Shown here piece after piece: positions 1 to 5,158 of a stretch of DNA of 5,158 bases. A program made the translations under genes and the position numbers. The notes beneath the pieces were generated by a model. The model had not been told where the DNA came from, made no database searches, and saw only the letters and a list, made by a program, of their open reading frames with translations. Position 1 is the stretch's first letter; every line of letters starts with the position of its first letter. This DNA is from an uncultured Rhodobacterales bacterium (GTDB lineage Bacteria; Pseudomonadota; Alphaproteobacteria; Rhodobacterales; Rhodobacteraceae): the NCBI GenBank assembly GCA_937901055.1, contig CALCGO010000100.1, positions 1 to 5,158 of the forward strand, given 5' to 3'.

Positions 1-475
1 CCAACACAGGGCCAACCGTCCATCCCAACGCACTGTAAAAAAGCCGCGATGTTTCGAGCTTTCCCAGCTCAATTTTTGATACGTAATCAAGCACATACGC
101 GTTGAAGCATACAAAGGTTGTAACTGTAGCAAAGGTCGTGAACGAAAGCCCCACAACAACTGCAGTAGGGGCTTCAAAGCACGCCAGTAGCGCTCCGATT
201 GCAAACATTATTGTACCGGCAGCGTAGACCCACCGTCGCGGTACATAGCGAATAAGATACGGAACAAATAAGCCAATCATCAGTGAGCTCAAACCAATGA
301 AGAAGTAAACTTTGGACACGACGCCAACATCTTGCAGGGCTCGGTAAATTATAAGAGGAAACACCGAAATCAGTATGCCTCTGGCTATCGCTTCAGTTCC
401 CGCCAAAACGGCGAAACCTCGAACGCTAGGCGCAGGTGCATGGCGAAGCCATTCTGGGATACGACGTTCGTGCAT
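1..475 (-). CDS. MFS transporter, N-terminal part (runs off left edge)
   Basis: The reverse strand is open from an ATG at 473-475 to the left edge, giving 158 residues with no stop. The product is very hydrophobic, with about five membrane segments near residues 20-46, 53-75, 83-100, 103-131 and 146-158. A short basic loop (YVPRRWVY, residues 77-84) sits between segments 2 and 3, where the degenerate MFS motif A lies. The pattern is typical of an inner-membrane major facilitator transporter. The visible part is about a third to two fifths of a usual 400-residue protein, so it should continue to the left. This ATG is the first in its frame: a TGA lies four codons upstream. No strong ribosome binding site is seen, only a GATGAG-like stretch. 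The gene is divergent from the oxygenase gene. The substrate cannot be inferred. The MFS assignment is fairly firm; any finer family is not. Confidence 0.8.
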   Translation of the reverse strand, partial: MHERRIPEWLRHAPAPSVRGFAVLAGTEAIARGILISVFPLIIYRALQDVGVVSKVYFFIGLSSLMIGLFVPYLIRYVPRRWVYAAGTIMFAIGALLACFEAPTAVVVGLSFTTFATVTTFVCFNAYVLDYVSKIELGKLETSRLFYSALGWTVGPVL

Positions 476-656
476 CAGAGCTACTCATCTGGATAATTCC
501 ATAAATGACAGGCCTCGTGTTGCTGTGCATTTCCAGTTGCGACGCAATGTCGTTTTTCCGCAAAACCCTCTTTCCTAAAGTATGCCGAGGCACCGAACAG
601 ACGTCGTTGAATGTAGTCGTATTTTGCCTTTTTGGTCGAAAACGTGACAGCGCTTT

Positions 657-669
657 ACAGGAATCCTGT
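657..669. repeat. 13-base palindrome between divergent genes, possible operator
   Basis: ACAGGA-A-TCCTGT is a perfect inverted repeat with 6-base arms around one central base. It lies in the 218-base gap between the leftward transporter start (475) and the rightward oxygenase start (694). A further ACAG at 647-650 is spaced 10 bases from the left arm, one helical turn. The position suits a regulator binding site acting on either gene, but no regulator gene is visible and an isolated palindrome of this size can arise by chance. Confidence 0.25.
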
Positions 670-693
670 CGAAGCTACCCAAGACAACGGCAA

Positions 694-1257
694 ATGGTGG
701 CCAAAATGATGGGCGTTCACTCTATCGAAGGCGGGTTCACACCCGAAGAATGTGATGAGATTGTCATCGCAAAGACTGTGGCCCCTGCGCGAGAAGCGTT
801 GCTTGTCGGTCAAAACCGCGATCACAATCTACGCCGCTCTGACTTGGTGTGGCTGGATGAAGTCGACGGCATGGGATGGGTCATGGACCGGCTTATCGAC
901 GTCGTCCGAAAATCGAATAGGGATCGGTTTGATTTTGATCTGCAAGAATTTGCAGAAAGCCCGCAAATCGCAACTTATGAAACGACGGAAGGCGGGCATT
1001 TCAAATGGCATTCGGACATTGGTGATGGGCCAGTTGCGCGTAAACGCAAGCTAACTTTGGTCGCCCAACTCAGCAAACCCGGAACCTATGACGGGGGTGA
1101 TCTGGAAGTGATGCCCGGTGCGCATATCGTTGGGGCCAGTCGTGCACAGGGTTGCGTCACCATCTTTCCAAGCTTTCATTTGCATCAAGTGACGCCCGTG
1201 ACCAAGGGCACTCGCCATTCATTGACTGTCTGGGCCCACGGTCCGGCATTTCGATAA
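694..1257 (+). CDS. 2-oxoglutarate/Fe(II)-dependent oxygenase (PKHD/prolyl-4-hydroxylase-like)
   Basis: The 187-residue product is a small cytoplasmic enzyme of the double-stranded beta-helix oxygenase superfamily, which couples 2-oxoglutarate decarboxylation to hydroxylation of a substrate. Numbered from this start, the iron ligands are His106 and Asp108 in FKWHSDIG and His164 in FPSFHLHQVTPV. Arg174 in KGTRHSLTVW is the expected 2-oxoglutarate carboxylate ligand. The N-terminal FTPEECDEIV (15-24) is the usual opening of such domains. The frame is open back to an ATG at 505, but the extra 63 residues are cysteine-rich, look unlike the family and are probably untranslated. A start at 706 or 709 is equally possible and has a better upstream GGTGG (696-700). 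PiuC/YbiX-type PKHD hydroxylases, at about 225 residues, are longer. The substrate could be a protein side chain, a free amino acid or a small metabolite. The domain is confident; the function and exact start are not. Confidence 0.85.
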   Translation: MVAKMMGVHSIEGGFTPEECDEIVIAKTVAPAREALLVGQNRDHNLRRSDLVWLDEVDGMGWVMDRLIDVVRKSNRDRFDFDLQEFAESPQIATYETTEGGHFKWHSDIGDGPVARKRKLTLVAQLSKPGTYDGGDLEVMPGAHIVGASRAQGCVTIFPSFHLHQVTPVTKGTRHSLTVWAHGPAFR

Positions 1258-1351
1258 TCACAAGAGGGGGCTTGGTCACATACTCGATGCAAACCTACGG
1301 GTTAAAAAAGGTCCTTTGCGCCGGTGACACAAATGTTGGGTTTTGACCGGG

Positions 1352-1368
1352 GCTATTTTGAAGATAGC
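1352..1368. repeat. Small hairpin upstream of the 72-residue gene
   Basis: GCTATTT-TGA-AGATAGC can form a 7-pair stem with one G-T pair and a 3-base loop. It lies between the oxygenase stop and the small acidic protein start, about 50 bases before the latter. No T-run follows it on either strand, so it is not a standard intrinsic terminator. It may be a chance structure. Confidence 0.15.
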
Positions 1369-1404
1369 GGCTCCAAACGTTCTTTGGGGCAATAACTCAT
1401 TCTA

Positions 1405-1410
1405 GAGGAG
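1405..1410 (+). promoter_or_regulatory. Ribosome binding site for the 72-residue protein
   Basis: GAGGAG lies 6 bases before the ATG at 1417. It is a strong match to the anti-Shine-Dalgarno sequence and the main reason to accept the short gene that follows as real. Confidence 0.6.
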
Positions 1411-1416
1411 TGTAGG

Positions 1417-1635
1417 ATGGATGAATTGGATGTGGACGCGCTTCGGATTTTGAAAGCTGTTGCAGAGGAATATGGGAAGGTTTTGACCCTTGACGCTGTC
1501 GATGAAGTTGATGTTTGGTCGATCGATGAGCTCGTGAGATACGGGTTAATCAGCGTCCGACAGCTTCACAACGCTGATGAGTTGACGCTGACGAACGAGG
1601 GTGAATGGTATCTGGAAAACCGACTGGGTGAGTAA
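1417..1635 (+). CDS. Small acidic hypothetical protein, possibly winged-helix-like
   Basis: I do not recognise this 72-residue protein. It has a strong ribosome binding site 6 bases upstream. It is strongly acidic, with 18 Asp/Glu against 6 Lys/Arg, and has no signal peptide or membrane segment. The order is a helix-like start (residues 3-19), a middle containing WSIDELVRYGLI (34-45) and an end with ELTLTNEGEWYLENRL (55-70). The pattern 'L-x-x-x-GLI ... LTLTxEG' resembles the recognition helix and wing of small winged-helix domains. The net negative charge argues against direct DNA binding, so a protein-interaction or degenerate role is possible. It stands alone: 159 bases after the oxygenase and convergent with the transporter operon. 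No clear promoter is seen. The coding call is fairly sure; the fold is a guess. Confidence 0.65.
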   Translation: MDELDVDALRILKAVAEEYGKVLTLDAVDEVDVWSIDELVRYGLISVRQLHNADELTLTNEGEWYLENRLGE

Positions 1636-1673
1636 AAAAGTAAGTTTTCTGTCTTTTCAGAAGTGGCAGCGAA

Positions 1674-1739
1674 TTTTCGGACCAGTCGTTAAGGTGGATC
1701 ACATGACTAAGGAACTGATCTAGAATGAAAATCCGAAAA
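1674..1739. repeat. Nested inverted repeat in the convergent intergenic gap
   Basis: An outer perfect 8-base pair of arms, TTTTCGGA (1674-1681) and TCCGAAAA (1732-1739), encloses a second pair, TGGATCA (1695-1701) and TGATCTA (1716-1722; seven pairs, one of them G-T). The gap (1636-1811) lies between two gene ends that face each other. The structure could be a folded 3' end serving one or both transcripts. It lacks a GC-rich stem with a T-run, so it is not a textbook terminator. Nothing else convincing is seen in this gap. Confidence 0.3.
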
Positions 1740-1811
1740 CCCATTCGCCTGAATTCAAAGCCTAGGTAGCGTTTGAAGCAAGTCGCGAGGAGAGCTAAAA
1801 GCACACCGTTT

Positions 1812-2651
1812 TTAGTATTCAGCCTCAGTCAATAAAACAGCGGCCAAGCCCGACAAGACCTTCTGCATTATGACGAAATTCGGCTTTTTGGACAGGGTCT
1901 CTTCGTCCATGTACAAACCACGGTTGACCTCAATTTGAAGGCTATGGCGTCCTTCGGCAGGCCGACCATGGCGGCGGACCAATTCAAAGCCTTTGTAAGG
2001 ATCATTGATCGAAACCGTGAACCCGCAATTGCGCAAATAATTCACCACACATTTCAGTATTCTAGGGGCACAAGTCGTGCCCTCTCTGTCACTAACGACA
2101 AAATCCGGACGTGGCACCGCACCGTCCTCGGTTGTGCGGTCCCCCATGCTGGCCATTGAGTGGCAATCTATGTGAAGCACGCACCCGTGACTTGCATGCG
2201 CGGCGTCGATCAGATCAGCCAAGGCCGCATGATAGGGACGCCAGTACTCCACGATCCGCTGCGAAACCTCTGCCACGGACAATTTGCGATCATAGATCGG
2301 CCCAAGCGCCTTCATGTCCTTCCAGATCAACCCAACCCCGCGTTCCAGAGTCTTGGATGTTGGGTTGATTGCATGCGGCCATTCGGCATCTAACATCGTC
2401 ACGTCTATGTCGTCTTCGTTGCGGTTGGGATCAATGTAGCTGCGCGGGAACAACGCATGCAGCAACGTCGCACCGTGATCGGTGACCCCAGAAAATAGCT
2501 CTTCTACATGGGCGTCCTCAGAGCGCCTGAGGATCATGCGGTCAATCGAATGGCCAAAATCATCGGGGTAGATCGAGCCGGAGTGCGGACTGTCAAAAAC
2601 CAAGGACTTTGGCGTTCCTTGCGGGCGGTGAATGCGAAATGCGTCGGTCAT
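1812..2651 (-). CDS. N-formylglutamate amidohydrolase family protein
   Basis: The 279-residue protein belongs to the N-formylglutamate amidohydrolase family (PF05013), cytoplasmic metal-dependent hydrolases related in fold to zinc carboxypeptidases. The best-known member (HutG of Pseudomonas histidine degradation) converts N-formylglutamate to formate and glutamate. Family motifs are all present: FDSPHSGSIYP (19-29), RRSEDAHVEELF (42-53), RSYIDPNRNEDDID (70-83), VLHIDCHSMASMG (158-170) and LQIEVNRGLYMDE (238-250). His23, Glu45/His48 and His160/His164 are candidate metal or catalytic residues. Length is normal and no damage is seen. The start overlaps the stop of the upstream ATPase gene by four bases (2648-2651), with only a weak GGGA ahead of it, so translation probably depends on coupling. 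It is the last gene of a peptide-importer operon and no other hut gene is visible, so the real substrate may be another N-formyl or N-acyl amino acid or peptide rather than a histidine-pathway intermediate. Confidence 0.88.
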   Translation of the reverse strand: MTDAFRIHRPQGTPKSLVFDSPHSGSIYPDDFGHSIDRMILRRSEDAHVEELFSGVTDHGATLLHALFPRSYIDPNRNEDDIDVTMLDAEWPHAINPTSKTLERGVGLIWKDMKALGPIYDRKLSVAEVSQRIVEYWRPYHAALADLIDAAHASHGCVLHIDCHSMASMGDRTTEDGAVPRPDFVVSDREGTTCAPRILKCVVNYLRNCGFTVSINDPYKGFELVRRHGRPAEGRHSLQIEVNRGLYMDEETLSKKPNFVIMQKVLSGLAAVLLTEAEY

Positions 2652-3646
2652 GTCTGGTCCCAGAAGTGGCAGGAGGCATGCCGGCCTTCAGAAATTTTTT
2701 GAAGCTTAGGAGCCTCAGTGCGGCAAATTTCCTGTGCCAGAGGGCAGCGGGGGTTGAAGTGGCAGCCGGGGGGCGGGTCAAGGGGCGATGGTATCTCGCC
2801 TATGATAGGTTCAAAGACCCTTTGGCGTTGATCCAGTCGAAGGGCCTCGGCCAGCAGTGCTTTGGTGTAAGGGTGGCGGGGATTTGCGAAAATTTCTTCC
2901 GTTGGCGCGCTCTCGACGATACGGCCCAAATACATGATAGCGACGCGGTCTGCGATATGCTCCACGACGCTCAGATCGTGACTGATAAACAAATACGTCA
3001 ACCCAAGCTCTGTCCGCAAATCCATGAAAAGGTTAATAACCTGCGCTTGGATCGACACATCTAGGGCGGCGATTGCTTCGTCACAGACCAGGAATTTCGG
3101 TTTCACGGCAAGCGCACGCGCGATGCCAATCCTTTGCCGCTGCCCGCCAGAGAACTGATGCGCGTAGCGTTTCTTGAGCGATGGATCGAGACCCACCTTT
3201 TTCATGACATCATCAACATAATCCGATGTCTCCGCAGCACTCACCAGCCCGTGAATGCGCGGGGCCTCACCGATGATATCCTCAACGCGCATGCGTGGAT
3301 TAAGGCTGGCAAAAGGGTCTTGAAAGATCATCTGAATGGCGAGCGTCGCTGCCCGTTTATCGGCGGCGTTCATGTCAGACAGGTCGCGCCCCTCGAACAG
3401 AATGCTGCCGTCGCTGGCCTCGTGAATACCCGCAACAACGCGGCCAAGCGTGGATTTGCCACAGCCGCTCTCGCCCACCAGACCCAACACCTCGCCCGGC
3501 GCGATTGCCAAATCGACATTATCAACGGCGTGAACGGTTTCCTCGCGGATGTTCGCACCAAGTTTTTGCGCCAATTTGCCCGCTATATCGAGGCGTTTGG
3601 TAAAGCGTTTCGAGACGCCAGAAATTTCAAGAATGGGGTTTGTCAT
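2648..3646 (-). CDS. Oligopeptide/dipeptide ABC transporter ATP-binding protein, DppF-like
   Basis: This 332-residue ATPase would pair with the DppD-like subunit to power peptide uptake at the inner face of the cytoplasmic membrane. Walker A is GESGCGKST (58-66), the Q-loop is IFQDPFASLNP (107-117), the signature is FSGGQRQR (165-172), Walker B is FLVCDE (185-190) followed by AIAALDVS, and the switch histidine is His223 in FISHDLSVVEH. The C-terminal oligopeptide-transporter extension is present (HPYTKALL, then GCHFNPRCPLAQEIC), with Cys295, Cys301, Cys308 and Cys326. The DppF rather than DppD label follows from gene order and the TVHAVDNVDL-type N-terminus after an inserted helix (residues 18-36). 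The ATG overlaps the preceding stop by four bases (3643-3646) and GGAGGG lies five bases upstream. All ATPase motifs are intact. Confidence 0.93.
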   Translation of the reverse strand: MTNPILEISGVSKRFTKRLDIAGKLAQKLGANIREETVHAVDNVDLAIAPGEVLGLVGESGCGKSTLGRVVAGIHEASDGSILFEGRDLSDMNAADKRAATLAIQMIFQDPFASLNPRMRVEDIIGEAPRIHGLVSAAETSDYVDDVMKKVGLDPSLKKRYAHQFSGGQRQRIGIARALAVKPKFLVCDEAIAALDVSIQAQVINLFMDLRTELGLTYLFISHDLSVVEHIADRVAIMYLGRIVESAPTEEIFANPRHPYTKALLAEALRLDQRQRVFEPIIGEIPSPLDPPPGCHFNPRCPLAQEICRTEAPKLQKISEGRHASCHFWDQT

Positions 3647-4617
3647 ACGCGCCCTCCACCCGAATGTGGGTTAAAGCAGCGCAAACTGCGGCCGTCATGA
3701 TCCTCAACGGAGGGTTCCATTGCACAAGCATCGGTCACGTTCTGGCAGCGCGGCGCAAAGGCGCATCCTTGCGGGAGTGCAAGCATATTGGGGGCCATAC
3801 CTTCGATTTGAAACAGGCGCTGTCCGCGTTTATTGGCCGAAGGAACCGATCCTAACAGCCCAACGGTGTAGGGATGCAGCGGGCGGTCAATGATGTCATC
3901 CGTGCCACCTTGTTCCACGATCCGACCTGCGTACATCACGGATATTCGGTCGGCGAGGCCTGCAACCACAGCCAGATCGTGGGTGATCCAGATCATCGCA
4001 GTTCCCGTGCGCCGTGTCAGGTTTTGCGCCTCATGAATGATTTGCGCTTGGATGGTCACATCAAGGGCCGTCGTGGGTTCATCGGCAATAATCAGGTCGG
4101 GCTTGTTGAGAAAGGCAGTTGCAATGGCGACCCGCTGGCGCATGCCCCCTGACAATTGGTGCGGATAGGCACGCAAGCGTTCTTCGGGCGACGGGATACC
4201 AACCAGCCCCAGTGCGTCACGGCAGCGTTCCCAAGCGGTTTGATGGTCGACGGGTTCATGTGCCGTTATCGCTTCAATCAGCTGGGTGTCGATCCGTAAA
4301 ACGGGATTAAGCGTCATCATCGGGTCTTGGAAAATCATCGCAATACGGTTGCCACGCAGCTTTTGCAGACTGCTCTCCGAGGCATTTGCAATCTCGGTTC
4401 CGTTGAACTTGATCGAGCCTTCGATGATGCGACCAGGCGGATCAATCAGGCCAAGAATCGAAAAACCGGTGATTGATTTACCAGAGCCACTTTCCCCGAC
4501 AAGTCCCATAATTTCGCCTTTGCCGACCGAGAAATCGACACCGTCTACTGCTTTCACAGCGCCTGCGCGGGTTAAGAAGTGCGTGCGCAGGCCTTTGACT
4601 TCCAGCGTCGCGCTCAT
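3643..4617 (-). CDS. Oligopeptide/dipeptide ABC transporter ATP-binding protein, DppD-like
   Basis: This 324-residue protein is the partner ATPase of the importer. Walker A is GESGSGKS (41-48), the Q-loop is IFQDPMMTLNP (95-105), the signature is LSGGMRQR (155-162), Walker B is LIIADE (175-180) followed by PTTALDVT, and His213 is the switch histidine in WITHDLAVV. The C-terminal peptide-transporter extension has HPYTVGLL (248-255) and a four-cysteine set, Cys285, Cys291, Cys298 and Cys314. The LSGGMRQR signature is typical of DppD/OppD rather than DppF/OppF, which usually carry SGGQRQR, so the pair is a normal heterodimer. The start overlaps the permease stop by four bases (4614-4617), and a GAGGAT ribosome binding site lies about seven bases upstream. 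Length and motifs are complete. Confidence 0.93.
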   Translation of the reverse strand: MSATLEVKGLRTHFLTRAGAVKAVDGVDFSVGKGEIMGLVGESGSGKSITGFSILGLIDPPGRIIEGSIKFNGTEIANASESSLQKLRGNRIAMIFQDPMMTLNPVLRIDTQLIEAITAHEPVDHQTAWERCRDALGLVGIPSPEERLRAYPHQLSGGMRQRVAIATAFLNKPDLIIADEPTTALDVTIQAQIIHEAQNLTRRTGTAMIWITHDLAVVAGLADRISVMYAGRIVEQGGTDDIIDRPLHPYTVGLLGSVPSANKRGQRLFQIEGMAPNMLALPQGCAFAPRCQNVTDACAMEPSVEDHDGRSLRCFNPHSGGGRV

Positions 4618-5158
4618 TTCTTCATCCTCGGGTTCAAGACATCGCGCAGATGGTCGCCGACAAGGTTGATCGAAACGACCGTCAACAGCAGCGCAAGGCC
4701 GGGGAAGAAGGAAATCCAGTATCGTCCTGACATCATGTATTCAAAGCCATTGGCAATGAGCACACCTAGGCTTGGTTCGGTTTGTGGCAGGCCGACACCA
4801 AGGAACGACAGCGTGGCCTCAAGCGAGATCGCGCTTGCCGTTTGAACGGTGCCCACAACAATCAGGGGGGCCATGCAATTTGGCAGGATATGGCGGAAGA
4901 CAATGCGGGTTTGTGACAGGCCCAGACATTGCGCCGCCTCGACGTATTCCTTGCGCCGCTCGACAAGGGCCGTTCCACGCACTGTTCTGGCGAAATAGGC
5001 CCATTGCGCGATCACAAGTGCCAGAATGATGTTCTCAATACCCTTCCCAAGGATCGCGATGAGCATCAAGGCTACCAGTGAGGCTGGAAAGGACAGCTGC
5101 AAGTCGACGATGCGCATGATAATGTTCTCTATACGCCCGCCTGCATAAGCCGCGACAA
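4614..5158 (-). CDS. Peptide ABC transporter permease, DppC-like, C-terminal part (runs off right edge)
   Basis: The reverse strand is open from the stop at 4614 to the right edge, giving 180 residues. An ATG at 5115-5117 is internal: the codons before it read YAGGRIENII, which matches the conserved stretch just before MRIVDLQLSFP in DppC/OppC permeases. The cytoplasmic EAA loop that docks with the ATPases is clear, YVEAAQCLGLSQTRIVFRH (71-89 of the visible part), followed by ILPN. Membrane segments are near residues 24-38, 42-56, 95-121 and 148-167. The protein ends with the family's LVGDHLRDVLNPRMKK. About 100-120 N-terminal residues should lie to the right, together with the DppB-type permease and probably the binding protein. 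It is the first visible gene of the operon and overlaps the next by four bases. Confidence 0.92.
   Translation of the reverse strand, partial: VAAYAGGRIENIIMRIVDLQLSFPASLVALMLIAILGKGIENIILALVIAQWAYFARTVRGTALVERRKEYVEAAQCLGLSQTRIVFRHILPNCMAPLIVVGTVQTASAISLEATLSFLGVGLPQTEPSLGVLIANGFEYMMSGRYWISFFPGLALLLTVVSINLVGDHLRDVLNPRMKK

Noticed and set aside
505..693. N-terminal extension with a lipoprotein-like LLCISSC stretch
   Set aside because: There is no basic n-region, the conserved oxygenase domain starts only after residue 64, and the family is cytoplasmic. An untranslated leader is more likely.
1343..1368. TTGACC at 1343-1348 as a -35 box for the small acidic gene
   Set aside because: No acceptable -10 hexamer lies 16-18 bases downstream.
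1646..1663. Hairpin TTTCTG-loop-CAGAAG followed by six T on the reverse strand (1634-1639)
   Set aside because: The stem is only six pairs, A+T-rich and with one G-T pair, and the T-run starts six bases late. It is too weak to call a terminator.
1550..1804. 84-residue reverse-strand frame overlapping the end of the small acidic gene
   Set aside because: It has no recognisable domain and no evident ribosome binding site, and it overlaps a better-supported gene on the other strand.
1795..1815. CTAAAA / TTTTAG inverted repeat at the amidohydrolase stop
   Set aside because: The six-pair, nearly all A+T stem has no following T-run on the reverse strand, so it does not support a terminator.
1658..2672. 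12-base direct repeat CAGAAGTGGCAG at 1658-1669 and 2661-2672
   Set aside because: About one 12-base match is expected by chance in a window of this size, and nothing between the copies suggests a mobile element.
2609..3064. 151-residue forward frame opposite the DppF-like gene, and a 188-residue one at 3134-3700
   Set aside because: Both are antisense shadows of a gene with complete ATPase motifs. Their translations show no family features.

Overview
The window looks like chromosomal DNA from an alphaproteobacterium, most likely of the Rhodobacteraceae (Roseobacter-type). This rests on the protein style (a Dpp-like peptide ABC transporter with a DEAIAALDVS-type Walker B region, an N-formylglutamate amidohydrolase of the short alphaproteobacterial kind) and moderate G+C. 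It is inference from recognition, not from a database search.

Left part (1-1811) holds small, loosely packed units. A leftward major-facilitator transporter gene starts at 475 and runs off the left edge. Facing away from it across about 220 bases is a rightward gene for a 2-oxoglutarate/Fe(II) oxygenase (about 694-1257). A 72-residue, strongly acidic, winged-helix-like hypothetical protein follows (1417-1635) with a good ribosome binding site. Between this gene and the operon lies a 176-base gap where the two transcription units converge; it contains a nested inverted repeat.

Right part (1812-5158) is one leftward operon, read from right to left: the C-terminal 180 residues of a DppC-type permease, a DppD-type ATPase, a DppF-type ATPase and an N-formylglutamate amidohydrolase. 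Each of the three junctions is the same 4-base ATGA start/stop overlap, so the genes are almost certainly co-transcribed and translationally coupled. The first permease and the substrate-binding protein are presumably beyond the right edge. The likely job is import of small peptides or modified amino acids across the inner membrane, followed by cytoplasmic hydrolysis of an N-formyl (or similar N-acyl) amino acid. The substrate is not determined by the sequence.

I found no RNA genes, CRISPR arrays, insertion sequences or phage genes, and no convincing new system. The items most worth a second look are the transporter-amidohydrolase coupling, the small acidic protein, the orphan oxygenase and the nested inverted repeat.
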